39,753 nt of DNA from JAKQIM01 sp964633225 (GTDB taxonomy: Bacteria; Chloroflexota; Anaerolineae; Anaerolineales; UBA4823): the NCBI GenBank assembly GCA_964633225.1, contig CAZWFQ010000033.1, forward strand, positions 1 through 39,753. The letters run 5' to 3'. The notes beneath the pieces are model-generated. The model saw only the letters and a list, made by a program, of their open reading frames with translations, had not been told where the DNA came from and made no database searches. How positions within the stretch are numbered: the first letter of the stretch is position 1; each line of letters starts with the position of its first letter. A program made the translations under genes and the position numbers. Below are positions 7,881 through 17,352 of this stretch, one piece after another.

Positions 7881-9590
7881 ATGAGTGAAAATTTCTTCCT
7901 CGATAACCCCGATATGCAGTTCCGCCTGGATCGCCTGGACTTGCAAGAAGTGCTGGAGATCAAAGAGCAGGGCTACCGGCACCATGCCCAGTACCCCACC
8001 GCGCCGCGTTCTTATGCCGATGCCAAGGATAATTACCGCCTGTTGATGGAAGTGTTGGGCGAGGTGTGCGCCACTGTGATTGCACCACGCGCAGCCGAGG
8101 CCGACGAACAAGGTGCTGTCATCCAGGATGGAGAAGTGGTCTATGCCGAAGCCACCCAGGCAGGCCTGCAGGCTTTGCGCCAGGCGGGGATGATGGGGGC
8201 TATGCTGCCCTGGGAGTTTGGAGGGCTGAACCTGCCCGAATCGGTCTACCAGATGATGGTAGAGATCGTCTCCCGCGCCGAGGCTGGGCTGATGACTATT
8301 TATGGCTTGCAAGAGATTGCCTCTTGCATCGAAGAGTATGGCGATGAAGAGACCAAGCAGCGCATTCTACCGCGCTTTGGGCGCGGCGAGGTGGCGGGCG
8401 CTATGGTGCTTACCGAGCCGGAGGCTGGGTCAGACCTGGGGGCAGTGCAGATGCGCGCCACCCTGGATGAGGCCACCGGCAAGTGGAAGTTAGACGGCGT
8501 CAAGCGCTTCATCACCAATGGCTGTGCCGATGTGCATGTGGTGCTGGCACGCAGCGAGCCCGGATCAAGCGATGCCCGCGGCCTCTCGCTCTTCGTCGCC
8601 GAGCGCGACGAAACGGTGCACATCCGGCGCCTGGAGAATAAAATGGGCATCCATGCTTCGCCCACCTGCGAGGTGCAGTATGCTGGTACCCCCGCCACGC
8701 TGTTGGGGAAGCGGCGTTTTGGCCTGCTGCGTTATGCCATGGCATTGATGAACGGCGCCCGCCTGGCTGTGGGTGCACAGGCGTTGGGCATTGCAGAGGC
8801 GGCTTATCGAGAGGCCTACCGCTACGCCCAAGAACGCTGCCAGTTTGGTCAGCCTATTGCCGAGTTGCCGGCTGTGGCGCGCATGCTGTTGAATATGCGC
8901 GGTGAGATTGAGGCGGCGCGTGCCCTGCTGTGCGAGACCGGGCGCTGGGTGGATTTACTAAAGGCCTACGAGAAGCAGTCTGCCGAGAACCCTGACCCGT
9001 CCCTGCGCCAGAAGCAAAAGCTGGCTTCAGGCCTGGCCGAAGCCCTGACGCCGATGGCGAAATTCTACGCCACCGAAATGGGCAACCGCGTCTGCTACCA
9101 GGCCATGCAGGTGCACGGCGGGGTGGGTTACATGCGCGAGTTCAACGTCGAGCGTCATTTCCGCGATGTTAGGGTAACAAATATATATGAAGGCACCAGC
9201 CAGCTCCAGGTAGTGGCCGCCCTGGGCAAGCTATTGGGCCGCGCCCTCGACCCGCTTTTTGACCAGTGGGCGGCACAAGATTACGGCCCCGACCTGGCTC
9301 CCCTCAAAGCACAGCTATTGGAGGCCACCGATCTCTTTCACCAGGCAGGCGATTTTCTCAAGTTGCAAGAACGCCCGGTGATCGATTACTATTCTTCAGA
9401 CCTGATGAACATGGCCGTGGCGCTTTTCAATTCCTGGCTGCTGCTGCAAGATGCATCTGCTTCTGAGCGCAAGCGCCTGCTGGCGCAAGTGTATGCTGCC
9501 GAGCAGCTTCCCCGCCTGCACAGCGCGGGGCAATCCATCTTGCATGCCGATATTACCCCCTTAACGGCGCGAGATACCTTGTTGGGGTAG
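7881..9590 (+). CDS. Acyl-CoA dehydrogenase with C-terminal extension
   Basis: This flavoenzyme oxidises acyl-CoA to trans-2-enoyl-CoA and passes electrons to ETF. The protein is 569 residues, longer than the ~380-residue short forms; the extra ~120 residues follow the core, as in the DmdC/FadE-like branch. Visible motifs are MVLTEPEAGSDLGAVQMRA (FAD/substrate loop), KRFITNG, GARLAVGAQALG, the conserved MQVHGGVGYMREFNVERHFRD and NIYEGTSQLQ, whose Glu is the usual catalytic base position. It lies directly after etfBA and so is probably their electron donor. Repeat copy 1 lies in front of its start. The acyl chain length cannot be told from the sequence. Confidence 0.93.
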   Translation: MSENFFLDNPDMQFRLDRLDLQEVLEIKEQGYRHHAQYPTAPRSYADAKDNYRLLMEVLGEVCATVIAPRAAEADEQGAVIQDGEVVYAEATQAGLQALRQAGMMGAMLPWEFGGLNLPESVYQMMVEIVSRAEAGLMTIYGLQEIASCIEEYGDEETKQRILPRFGRGEVAGAMVLTEPEAGSDLGAVQMRATLDEATGKWKLDGVKRFITNGCADVHVVLARSEPGSSDARGLSLFVAERDETVHIRRLENKMGIHASPTCEVQYAGTPATLLGKRRFGLLRYAMALMNGARLAVGAQALGIAEAAYREAYRYAQERCQFGQPIAELPAVARMLLNMRGEIEAARALLCETGRWVDLLKAYEKQSAENPDPSLRQKQKLASGLAEALTPMAKFYATEMGNRVCYQAMQVHGGVGYMREFNVERHFRDVRVTNIYEGTSQLQVVAALGKLLGRALDPLFDQWAAQDYGPDLAPLKAQLLEATDLFHQAGDFLKLQERPVIDYYSSDLMNMAVALFNSWLLLQDASASERKRLLAQVYAAEQLPRLHSAGQSILHADITPLTARDTLLG

Positions 9591-9627
9591 TGTTCTGTAC
9601 CCTGCATAACCTTATGGAGAAGATCTA

Positions 9628-11505
9628 ATGCGCGCAACATTTCAGAAGATCATTCAGAATATCTCGGGTGAGCGGGCATTCTATTCTGTCCGTGAAATCT
9701 CCAATTTCCACCGCATCCAGGCTTCTACCGGTTACCGGGCAGCCGCGCAGCATGTGAAGCAGCGCCTGGAAGAAAATGGGCTGGATGTTTCGATCAAGAC
9801 CTACCCTGCGGATGGCAAGACCTGGTATTACACTTCTAAAATGTTCCAGGAATGGGACTGCCGCGATGCCCAATTGAACCTGGTCTCGCCGGCTGAATGC
9901 CTGGCCGATTTCAGGGCCAATAACCTGTCGATCATTCAGCGCAGCTATCCTTGCGATTTCCGCTCTCAACCGTTGGATATTGTTTTACTGGATCAGGGCA
10001 GCGATCCCAAGGCTTACGAGGGGCTGGATCTGAGGGGCAAGCTGGTATTTGTGCGCCAGCATTTCCAGGAATTCTTGGATTGGGCCATCCGTGAGCGGGG
10101 CGCACTGGGTTTTGTGACCGATTTCATCCGCCCGGTCAAGGGCGCCCGGGAGCGGCACGACCTGGTTGACATCCTGAACTACACCTCTTTCTGGTGGAAG
10201 CATACCCCTGATGAGCCGCATACGTTTGGCTTTGTGTTGACCCCGCGCCAGGGCGATCGCCTGGCGCAGTTGTGCAAAGAAGCCGCAGAAGCCCATGCCC
10301 AGGACCCTTCTAAAGATGCTTACCCCAAGGCCACCGCTTATGTCGATGCTGACCTCTATGATGGTGAGATTGAAGTGGTTGAGACGCTTCTCAAGGGCCA
10401 GACGGAAGAGGAAGTGCTGATCGTCTCGCACCTGTGCCACCCGCGCTCTTCAGCCAACGATAATGCCAGCGGCGTGGCGGCCTCAATGGAAGCCTTGAAA
10501 GTGATCCGCGACCTGGTTGCCAGCGGCGCCCTGCCGGGTTTGAAGCGCAGCATTCGCATGATCTTCGTGCCCGAGTTCACCGGCACCTACCCTTATCTGT
10601 ACGAGCTGGGCGAGCGCACCCGGCACATCAAAGCCGGCATCAACCTGGATATGGTGGGCGGGCGCCAATCGCACGGCTATGGGCCGGTCAATCTCAGCGG
10701 CCTGCCGCACGCCAGCCCATCGTTCATCGTTGATCTGGCAGCACTGATCATTGACGAGGTGCGCAAGAATGTACCCTCGGCTGGCAAAGACAGCTACCTG
10801 CCGATGTTCAACGCCGTGGTCTCTGAATTTGAGCCTGGGAGTGACCATCTGGTCTTGTCAGACCCCACGATTAACATCCCGGCTGTGATGTTGGGGCAGT
10901 GGCCTGATCTGAACTACCACACCAGCGGCGATACTATGGAGGTCATTGATCCCTTCATCTTGCATAAGACGGCTTCAATCTGCGCTTGTTTTGTGTACAC
11001 CCTGGCTGCCCTGGCTGTTGAAGATATCCCACTCATCCTGTATAAGAGCCGTGAGCGCTTCGTGGCTGAGCTGTCAAAGCAGATCGCCCTGGCGGTTGAA
11101 ACCGGCGGAGACCCTGCTGGCTTGCATGAATGCATCAGGCATTACCGTGACTTCTACCTGGCCTGCAACCGGGCCTGTACGGGCTTCTTCCAGGGGCAAG
11201 AGCTTGCCCGGGTGCAAGAAGCGGTAACCAAAGAAAATCACCTGCTCGAAGAGATGACGGCTGCGATGTGGCAGCGCTACCAGGAAGATTTTGCGCCTGG
11301 CTTTGTGCCCACACCCGCTCCCATCCCCGAGATCTACCGCTATGTGCCGGTGCGCAAGTTCACGGGGCCCATNNNNNNNNNNNNNNNNNNNNNNNNNNNN
11401 NNNNNNNNNNNNNNNNNNNNNNNNNNNNNNNNNNNNNNNNNNNNNNNNNNNNNNNNNNNNNNNNNNNNNNNNGGCCTGGTAGAGATCCAGGATGCGAATT
11501 TGTAA
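9628..11505 (+). CDS. DUF4910/M28-like zinc aminopeptidase, interrupted by a sequence gap
   Basis: This is a predicted zinc peptidase. After an N-terminal region and a PA-like insert (~90-230), the peptidase core shows SHLCHPRSSANDNASGVA, with the His and Asp metal ligands, then RMIFVPEFTGTYPYL, INLDMVGG, and later EPGSDHLVLSDPTI and YHTSGDTMEVID. This is the pattern of DUF4910 proteins related to M28 aminopeptidases. GGAGAAG precedes the ATG. The coding sequence runs into 100 Ns at 11373. The 30 nt after the gap continue in frame to a TAA, but the real gap length is unknown, so the C-terminus and even single-gene continuity are unproven. The substrate is unknown. Confidence 0.8.
   Translation: MRATFQKIIQNISGERAFYSVREISNFHRIQASTGYRAAAQHVKQRLEENGLDVSIKTYPADGKTWYYTSKMFQEWDCRDAQLNLVSPAECLADFRANNLSIIQRSYPCDFRSQPLDIVLLDQGSDPKAYEGLDLRGKLVFVRQHFQEFLDWAIRERGALGFVTDFIRPVKGARERHDLVDILNYTSFWWKHTPDEPHTFGFVLTPRQGDRLAQLCKEAAEAHAQDPSKDAYPKATAYVDADLYDGEIEVVETLLKGQTEEEVLIVSHLCHPRSSANDNASGVAASMEALKVIRDLVASGALPGLKRSIRMIFVPEFTGTYPYLYELGERTRHIKAGINLDMVGGRQSHGYGPVNLSGLPHASPSFIVDLAALIIDEVRKNVPSAGKDSYLPMFNAVVSEFEPGSDHLVLSDPTINIPAVMLGQWPDLNYHTSGDTMEVIDPFILHKTASICACFVYTLAALAVEDIPLILYKSRERFVAELSKQIALAVETGGDPAGLHECIRHYRDFYLACNRACTGFFQGQELARVQEAVTKENHLLEEMTAAMWQRYQEDFAPGFVPTPAPIPEIYRYVPVRKFTGPXXXXXXXXXXXXXXXXXXXXXXXXXXXXXXXXXXGLVEIQDANL
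11373..11472. other. Assembly gap of 100 Ns
   Basis: Exactly 100 unknown bases, the usual placeholder for a scaffold gap of unknown size. Sequence joined across it should not be read as continuous. Confidence 0.99.
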
Positions 11506-11520
11506 GATTACGAGGAAACG

Positions 11521-12309
11521 ATGTCTCTTCTGAGTGGTAAAACGGCCCTTATCTTTGGGGTAGCTAATGAACGTTCAATTGCCTGGGGCATTGCCAGGGC
11601 TTTTTATGAGCACGGCGCCACCATCGGTCTGAGCTATGCTGGCGAGATGTTGGAGCGGCGGGTGAAAACCCTGGCCCAGTCCATCGATTGCAATTTTGTT
11701 GAGCCTTGTGATGTGACCCGTGATGATGCCATCCAGGCCCTGGTCGATAAAGCCGCCCAGGCCTTCGGACAGGTGGATATCCTGGTTCATTCGATCGGTT
11801 TTGCCAACCGTGAAGAGCTGAGCGGGCCTTATTACCGCACCAGCCGGGAGGGTTTCCGCATTGCTATGGATATCAGCGTGTACTCCTTTACTGCGCTGGC
11901 AGGCGCTTTCCAGCCTTTGCTGCGACCCGGCGGGGCACTGCTTACCCTGACCTATTATGGTTCTGAGAAGGTGGCCCCCGGCTACAATGTGATGGGTGTA
12001 GCCAAGGCGGCCCTGGAGGCCTCGGTGCGCTACCTGGCCTACGACCTGGGCCCCCAGGGTGTGCGTGTCAATGCCATCTCGGCTGGGCCCATCCGCACCC
12101 TGGCCTCGGCTGGGGTGGCGCGCTTCAAAGATATGTACCGCCACTTCAACAAGCTGGCTCCCTTGCAGCAGCATGTCAGCATTGACGATGTGGGCGGTAT
12201 GGCGGTGGCGCTTTGTTCAGACCTCTCAAGACGCGTTACCGGGGAGGTCGTTTACGTGGATTCGGGGTACAATATTGTTGGCGTGCCTGAGCCGCCGGAA
12301 TGCGAGTAG
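11521..12309 (+). CDS. fabI: Enoyl-[acyl-carrier-protein] reductase (NADH)
   Basis: This short-chain dehydrogenase performs the last reduction in each round of type II fatty acid synthesis. It shows the FabI form of the nucleotide site (ALIFGVANERSIAWGIA), SIGFANREELSGPY, and the FabI Tyr-X6-Lys catalytic pair, Tyr155 and Lys162, in YNVMGVAK. These lie within one residue of the E. coli positions. VNAISAGPIRTLASAGV follows and would contact cofactor and substrate. At 262 residues the length is normal. GAGGAAA precedes the ATG. It ends 3 nt before the bactofilin, suggesting a shared transcript. Being triclosan-type FabI, it is an anabolic partner beside catabolic neighbours. Confidence 0.95.
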   Translation: MSLLSGKTALIFGVANERSIAWGIARAFYEHGATIGLSYAGEMLERRVKTLAQSIDCNFVEPCDVTRDDAIQALVDKAAQAFGQVDILVHSIGFANREELSGPYYRTSREGFRIAMDISVYSFTALAGAFQPLLRPGGALLTLTYYGSEKVAPGYNVMGVAKAALEASVRYLAYDLGPQGVRVNAISAGPIRTLASAGVARFKDMYRHFNKLAPLQQHVSIDDVGGMAVALCSDLSRRVTGEVVYVDSGYNIVGVPEPPECE

Positions 12310-12783
12310 ATGCCCATGTTCAAAAAACGCAGTGACTCTTCTTCTCCCCCTGAGACCATTTCTGCCGCCGCGCCGGCCGATCGCATCACTTCGGTGCTGA
12401 GTTCGGGCATCTCGTGGAAAGGTCAGTTGGGCGGCAGCGGTGGTGTGCGCATCGAAGGCACCTTTGAAGGAGAAATTGCCTTGCGTGGTATCCTGGTGGT
12501 CGGTGAGACTGGCCGGGTAACCTGCCAGGTGCTGCGCGCCAACACCGTCGTCGTGGCGGGCGTGGTTCGGGCCGATATTGTCTCCGAGCGGCTGGATATC
12601 CGTTCCACCGGCCGCGTGTGGGGCAGCGTGGTCACGGCAGCCTTCTCGACCGAGGAGGGCGCTTTCTTGCGCGGCCAGGTGACCATGGAAGAAAAGGTGG
12701 ATATTGGCGTAGGCCCAGCGGCCGATGCAGCCTCAGAGCCAGCCTCAGAGGGCGATGGCGAAGGGCCTCTGCTGGCCGAATAA
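12310..12783 (+). CDS. Bactofilin family cytoskeletal protein
   Basis: This 157-residue protein has the bactofilin (DUF583) beta-helix core. Short repeated strands such as GQLGGSGGVRIEGTFEGEI, VGETGRVTCQV, VVVAGVVRADIVSERLDI and RSTGRVWGSVVTAAFSTEEGAFLRGQ sit between a polar N-terminal tail and an acidic, low-complexity C-terminal tail. Bactofilins polymerise without nucleotide into filaments involved in cell shape, polarity or envelope positioning. The ATG follows the fabI stop directly. Repeat copy 2 begins about 14 nt after its stop. Confidence 0.9.
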   Translation: MPMFKKRSDSSSPPETISAAAPADRITSVLSSGISWKGQLGGSGGVRIEGTFEGEIALRGILVVGETGRVTCQVLRANTVVVAGVVRADIVSERLDIRSTGRVWGSVVTAAFSTEEGAFLRGQVTMEEKVDIGVGPAADAASEPASEGDGEGPLLAE

Positions 12784-12797
12784 ACCCAAAAAAAATT

Positions 12798-12862
12798 ACC
12801 GCAGAGACGCGGAGTTCGCTGAGTTTTTTTGTTTCTCTCTGCGTGCTCTGCGTCTCTGCGGT
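12798..12862. repeat. Intergenic inverted repeat, copy 2, best conserved
   Basis: Perfect 13-bp arms ACCGCAGAGACGC (12798-12810) and GCGTCTCTGCGGT (12850-12862) flank an imperfect centre containing a T run. It lies between the converging bactofilin and S9 peptidase genes, where it could also act as a terminator hairpin. Confidence 0.85.
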
Positions 12863-12875
12863 TATCAAGTACCCT

Positions 12876-15038
12876 TCATTCGAGGTCTAATTCTTTGCCC
12901 AGCAGATAGTGCCCAAACCAGGATAAGTTTTGGTGCATCACGGCGTGGTTCTCGCGCGGGCGAGTGATGGGGTGCCGCATACCGGGGAAGATGAATAATT
13001 CGACCGGTACGCCCATTTCCTTCAGCCCGCGATACAGTTCCTTGGCATTCGAAAGTGGCACGCGCGGGTCATCTGAGCCGTGCTGGATCAGCATGGGTGT
13101 TTTGGCCTGCGCCAACCCGCTCATGGGCGAGGTCTTTTCGTAAATGCTGCGGTCTTTGAAGGGCGAGACAGATAAGTATTCGTTGGTGAAGTGGGGGATA
13201 TCGTTGCTGATGTGGTAGGTGTACCAATCTGAGATGCCCGCCCCCACCGAGACGGCCTTGAATTTGTCTGAGCGCAAACCAGCAAAAGCCGAGATGTAGC
13301 CGCCCTGCGACCAGCCCATGCAGCCCACCCGCTGGGGGTCAATCCAGCCCAAGGCATCCAGGTGGGCAATGGCGCTTTCCAGATCCCATAGATCGCCCAC
13401 GCCCAGGTTGTTCACATTCAATTCCAAGAAGGCCTGGCCGCGGCCAATCGAGCCGCGGTAGTTGGGCTTCAACACCAGCACATCTTGCTGCATGAGCTGC
13501 AGCACCGGATAGTAGCGGCGGTCTTCGTAACTTACCAGCACCTCGGACGAGTACCCGGTTGGCCCGCCGTGAACCACAAAGACCAGTGGATATTTCTTGG
13601 CGGGGTCGAAGTTAGCTGGTTTTCGCAGCACGCCTTCGATCTCCGTGCCATCCTGGCTTTTCCAGCAGATCGTTTCGACCGTGCCCAGGTTCCAGCCCTG
13701 CACCTGCTGTCCATAATTGGTCAGGGGTTGTACGTGCCAGCGCGCACCCTCGCCTGGCCCGGCGGCATAAGCTTCGGGGAAGGCGGCGGCATTGGCGGCG
13801 ATCAGGCCCATGCGCCCGGCGGCGCAGATGTGAAAAACATCATCCAAGAAGAGTTCGCCAAAATCAAGTGCTGTGAGCTGCCCATCCGGATCGATGCGCG
13901 CCACCTTGACCGTGGTGCCATCTACATAGCTGGCGAAGATGCCGTCTGCCACCCAATAAGCCTGCATCACGTAACGATCCAGCGAGGCCGTCAGGCAGCG
14001 CATCTGGGCGCGGGCGGCTTGCTCATCGGGCGCCGAGAGCGCCGCCGCCGCATCCATCACCCACAGGTCAGGCTGGGTATAAAAGTGGTTGTCGCGGCCC
14101 TGGAAATACAGCAGCAGCCGGGTGCCATCTGGAGAGATATCTTGAATGGAGCATTGCAAGGGAAAATTCAGGCGTTTCAGGGTGCCCAGGTAGGCCAGTT
14201 CCTCGGGCGTTTCGGCGGGTTCTTCTGCCGCCTTGTCGGTCGTTTTTTCGGCTGGCTTGTCCTTCTTCTCTTGGGCGCGGCGGAGGTGCTCAGCTAACGC
14301 AGCGGGAGCATCTAGCTGCAAACAGAAAACACTGGTCTCAAGCCAATATACATAGTCGTCACGCCGGCGGCAGTTCAAGTACACCGACTGCCCATCTGGC
14401 GCGGGGATCATTTCGCCAATGTGCAGGGGCCCGGGCAGCAAACGGCTCAGCTCTACCACCGGTTTTTCCATTTTCTCTGCTTCTTCTTCGGTGGCGGCAC
14501 GCTGGTGAGCCTCGTACTGGCGCAGCGGCTCCAGGCCAGTGTAATACAAGGCTGATGCACTGTCTTCTTGCTCGAAGTGCCAATAGCTGCCAAAACGCCC
14601 AGTGCGTTTCTTCTTTTCCGCGCGTTCAGGATCATCTGCCAGGTAAAGCAGGCCCCCGGCAAAGGGTTTGAAGCTATCCACGCCGTCCTGATGATTGGTT
14701 ACCTGCCACCCTTCGCCAACCAATCCCTCATACAGCCATACCTGGGTCTGGTTATCGTCATAGCCGCCAGTCTTGAGCAGGGCCAGCGTGTCATCATCCA
14801 CCCATTCCACCTGGCTGACGCTGCCGCTGCGGTTCAGGCGGCGGGGGGCAGCCTTCGAGGCGCTGCGCGCCAGGTCTTGCACATAGCAGACGTTCTCGTA
14901 GCGGTCGCTTTTCCAGTTGGTGGTGTGCGCCAGGATGGCGGCCTTGCTGCCACTGGGAGATAGCTTGATTTCGTAGGGGATTTCGAGCGCCAGCATATCG
15001 CGCAATGTGGGTTGGTAAGCGGTAACGTTTTCGGTCAT
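12876..15038 (-). CDS. S9 family prolyl oligopeptidase-like serine peptidase
   Basis: This 720-residue S9 peptidase resembles the acylaminoacyl-peptidase/dipeptidyl-peptidase group. The N-terminal ~450 residues form a WD/beta-propeller-type region (for example SPSGSKAAILAHTTNWKSDR and ISPDGTRLLLYFQG), interrupted by a Lys/Glu-rich linker. The C-terminal alpha/beta-hydrolase domain carries VHGGPTGYSSE, the nucleophile Ser577 in GMGWSQGGY, Asp657 in GSDDPRVP and His689 in GMRHPITRP, giving a full catalytic triad. No signal peptide is seen, so it probably cuts short peptides in the cytoplasm. It is the last gene of a four-gene operon; its start lies 9 nt after the UlaG-like gene, whose TAA stop overlaps the SD (TAAGGAA). 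Confidence 0.93.
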   Translation of the reverse strand: MTENVTAYQPTLRDMLALEIPYEIKLSPSGSKAAILAHTTNWKSDRYENVCYVQDLARSASKAAPRRLNRSGSVSQVEWVDDDTLALLKTGGYDDNQTQVWLYEGLVGEGWQVTNHQDGVDSFKPFAGGLLYLADDPERAEKKKRTGRFGSYWHFEQEDSASALYYTGLEPLRQYEAHQRAATEEEAEKMEKPVVELSRLLPGPLHIGEMIPAPDGQSVYLNCRRRDDYVYWLETSVFCLQLDAPAALAEHLRRAQEKKDKPAEKTTDKAAEEPAETPEELAYLGTLKRLNFPLQCSIQDISPDGTRLLLYFQGRDNHFYTQPDLWVMDAAAALSAPDEQAARAQMRCLTASLDRYVMQAYWVADGIFASYVDGTTVKVARIDPDGQLTALDFGELFLDDVFHICAAGRMGLIAANAAAFPEAYAAGPGEGARWHVQPLTNYGQQVQGWNLGTVETICWKSQDGTEIEGVLRKPANFDPAKKYPLVFVVHGGPTGYSSEVLVSYEDRRYYPVLQLMQQDVLVLKPNYRGSIGRGQAFLELNVNNLGVGDLWDLESAIAHLDALGWIDPQRVGCMGWSQGGYISAFAGLRSDKFKAVSVGAGISDWYTYHISNDIPHFTNEYLSVSPFKDRSIYEKTSPMSGLAQAKTPMLIQHGSDDPRVPLSNAKELYRGLKEMGVPVELFIFPGMRHPITRPRENHAVMHQNLSWFGHYLLGKELDLE

Positions 15039-15047
15039 GATTTTTCC

Positions 15048-15704
15048 TTATCGTTCCAGCGGCAAGATCACCACTGGCACCGGGCATAGGGTTTTGAAGG
15101 TTTCAGCCATGTCGGGGCTGCCGATATCGGCCCCTACGTGCATGGGGATGGCGATTTGCGGACGGATGTCGACAGCGGCTTTGGCGGCCTCTTCGGCGGT
15201 CATTACATAGATGCCGCTGACGGGCAGCAGGGCAATATCGGCCTGGGTCTGGGCCATTTCAGGGATGTGGTCGCTGTCGCCAGCATGGTAGACCCGCAGC
15301 CCTTCCAGCGTGATCACAAAGCCTACCAGGTTCAGGTGCGGCGGGTGGAACAGGTTGCCGGGGCTGCGGAACTTGTTGGTGTTATAAGCCGGTACAGCCT
15401 GCACGGTGATGCCCTTCACCTGGAGCGTGTCGCCAGGTTGCACCTGGATCATCTGCCCCGTCAGCTTGATCGCAGCGTCGGGCACGGTGACGATGATCGT
15501 CTCTGGGCCCTGAATGCGGGCCACATCTTGCGGTGAGCAATGGTCGCCGTGGTGGTGGGTAATGAAGATCAGGTCGGCCTGGGGCAGGCTGCCCGCCGGG
15601 AGCTGGTAGGGGTCAATGTATATAACCAGCTTTTCGGCCTCAATGCGAAAAGAATCGTGGCCCAGCCAATGGATGTGTTTGACCAGTTCTTGTGCGTTCA
15701 TCAT
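15048..15704 (-). CDS. UlaG-like metallo-beta-lactamase-fold hydrolase
   Basis: This 218-residue protein is of the UlaG/UPF0173 kind. It opens with IHWLGHDSFRIEAEKLVIYIDPY, carries the metal motif THHHGDHCSP, VYHAGDSDHIPEM, and IAIPMHVGADIGSP near the end. Such proteins are Mn- or Zn-dependent hydrolases, but the substrates are mostly unknown. The SD TAAGGAG overlaps the stop codon of the gamma-glutamyltransferase gene 10 nt upstream, so translation is probably coupled. The neighbouring peptidases make a role in processing a peptide-derived or lactone substrate possible, but this is inference. Confidence 0.88.
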   Translation of the reverse strand: MMNAQELVKHIHWLGHDSFRIEAEKLVIYIDPYQLPAGSLPQADLIFITHHHGDHCSPQDVARIQGPETIIVTVPDAAIKLTGQMIQVQPGDTLQVKGITVQAVPAYNTNKFRSPGNLFHPPHLNLVGFVITLEGLRVYHAGDSDHIPEMAQTQADIALLPVSGIYVMTAEEAAKAAVDIRPQIAIPMHVGADIGSPDMAETFKTLCPVPVVILPLER

Positions 15705-15714
15705 ATTCAGCTCC

Positions 15715-17352
15715 TTAGAGGATCGTCATGGCGCAGCCGTCTGCGCGTGGGTCAGAGCCCCCACATAATATACCCGTCTGTGGGTCGCGGCGGATAATCT
15801 GGCCGCGGCCAAAGACAGCGCGTGCGTAGCCGCTGACCTGCTTGACCGGATGGCCCATGCTGCGCAGCAGGGCGGTACTTTCTTCCGGCAGGCCTTCTTC
15901 CAGGCTGACTGCGCCATTCATTGTATCATCGCTGATGCAGAAGCGCGGCCGGTCGAGGGCCTGCTGTGGGTCGAGCCCATCGTCTGCCAGGCCCACCACC
16001 ACCTGCATATGGCCCTGCGGCTGCATAAAGCCGCCCATCACGCCGAAGGGGGCATAGAGCGTGCCCTCCGGTTCATAGGTCAACATGCCGGGGATGATGG
16101 TGTGATAGGGGCGCTTGCCCGGCGCCAGGGCATTGGGGTGGGCCGGATCCAGGCTGAAATTGTAGCCGCGGTTTTGCAGGCTAAAGCCCCAGCCCTGGGG
16201 TACGATGCCCGTGCCAAAGCCCATGTAGTTGCTGTTGATGAAAGAGCAGGCGTTGCCCTCCCCGTCTACGGCGCAGAGATAGACGGTATCTGAGCCGGCG
16301 GTGGGCGTGCCGCGCTGGTGGTCAAGCGTGGCGCGCTGGGGATGGATCAGTTTGCGCCGTTCGGTGGCGTATTCTTTTGAAAGCAGCCATTCCAGCGGCG
16401 CCGGCTTGAAAGCCGGATCGGCGGCGTACCAGCGTGTGTCGGCAAAGGCCAGGCGCATGGCTTCGATCAGCAGATGCAGGCGCGGTGCGCCCAGCGGATC
16501 CTGCCCGGTCAGGTCGAAGCCTTCCAGGATGTTCAAGGCCAGCAGGGCCGCCAATCCCTGTCCATTGGGCGGGCATTCCCAAACCCGCAGGCTGCGGTAG
16601 GGCACGCTGATGGGCTGTTCCCAGGTGCTGGTGTGGGTTGCCAGGTCGTTCACGGTCATGCAGCCGCCGGCCTGCTGGATGACGGCTGCAATTGCCTCAC
16701 CAATCTGACCCTGGTAATAGGCGGTCTTGCCGCCTTCGGCTACTGCCCTCAGGGTGCGCGCCAGGCCGGGGTTGCGGAAGATCTCGCCGGGGCCTGGGGC
16801 GCGGCCATCAATGGTCAGTTCTGTTCCGTTGAAGGCCTGGCGCAGCCGTTCGGCGCCGCGTCCCCAAAAATAGGCCGTAATTGGCGCCACCGGGAAGCCT
16901 TCTTCGGCCAGGCGCACGGCAGGGGCCAACACAGCGCTGCGCGGCAAGCGTCCGTGGCGTTCCAGCAGGTCGCACCACCCGGCGCAGGCCCCCGGCACGG
17001 TGATGGTGTGGGGGTGGTAGGGCGGCAGGGCCTGCGCCAGGCCTTCTTGGCCCAGGCGTTCCAACGTCAGGCCAGCCGGAGCGCGCCCAGAGCCGTTCAG
17101 CGCGCTGATCTGCCCGCTGGAAGCCTCATAGTAAAGCGCAAAGCAGTCGCCGCCCAGGCCGGTGGATGTGGGCTCGATGACGTTCAGCGCGGCTGCGGCG
17201 GCAATGGCAGCATCGGCGGCACAGCCGCCCAGGCCTAAGATCTCAAGCCCGGCGGCGACTGCCAGCGGTTGAGAAGCCGCCACCATACCGCCCCGCCCAT
17301 AGACCGGGGAGCGGCGGGAGTGGAAGGAAAAGTCGGAATAAAAACTACTCAC
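15715..17352 (-). CDS. Gamma-glutamyltransferase family protein
   Basis: An Ntn-type hydrolase that is made as a proenzyme and cleaves itself before a catalytic Thr. It has the large-subunit opening GGMVAASQPLAVAAGLEILGLGG, AAALNVIEPTSTGLGGDCFALYY and NGSGRAP. The likely new N-terminus is Thr356 in SDTVYLCAVDGEGNACSFINSNY, and GVMGGFMQPQGH follows in the small subunit. I use the GTG at 17352, which overlaps the hemerythrin stop (GTGA); with it the protein has 545 residues. No clear signal peptide is visible, so it may act in the cytoplasm, unlike the periplasmic E. coli enzyme. It may cleave glutathione or other gamma-glutamyl compounds, or belong to the acylase-like branch. Confidence 0.9.
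   Translation of the reverse strand: MSSFYSDFSFHSRRSPVYGRGGMVAASQPLAVAAGLEILGLGGCAADAAIAAAAALNVIEPTSTGLGGDCFALYYEASSGQISALNGSGRAPAGLTLERLGQEGLAQALPPYHPHTITVPGACAGWCDLLERHGRLPRSAVLAPAVRLAEEGFPVAPITAYFWGRGAERLRQAFNGTELTIDGRAPGPGEIFRNPGLARTLRAVAEGGKTAYYQGQIGEAIAAVIQQAGGCMTVNDLATHTSTWEQPISVPYRSLRVWECPPNGQGLAALLALNILEGFDLTGQDPLGAPRLHLLIEAMRLAFADTRWYAADPAFKPAPLEWLLSKEYATERRKLIHPQRATLDHQRGTPTAGSDTVYLCAVDGEGNACSFINSNYMGFGTGIVPQGWGFSLQNRGYNFSLDPAHPNALAPGKRPYHTIIPGMLTYEPEGTLYAPFGVMGGFMQPQGHMQVVVGLADDGLDPQQALDRPRFCISDDTMNGAVSLEEGLPEESTALLRSMGHPVKQVSGYARAVFGRGQIIRRDPQTGILCGGSDPRADGCAMTIL

Noticed and set aside
13485..14297. 270-aa open frame on the plus strand
   Set aside because: Antisense to the S9 peptidase, whose triad is intact; no motif of its own.
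16474..17238. 254-aa open frame on the plus strand
   Set aside because: Antisense to the gamma-glutamyltransferase; Gln/Arg/Ala-rich shadow frame with no SD.
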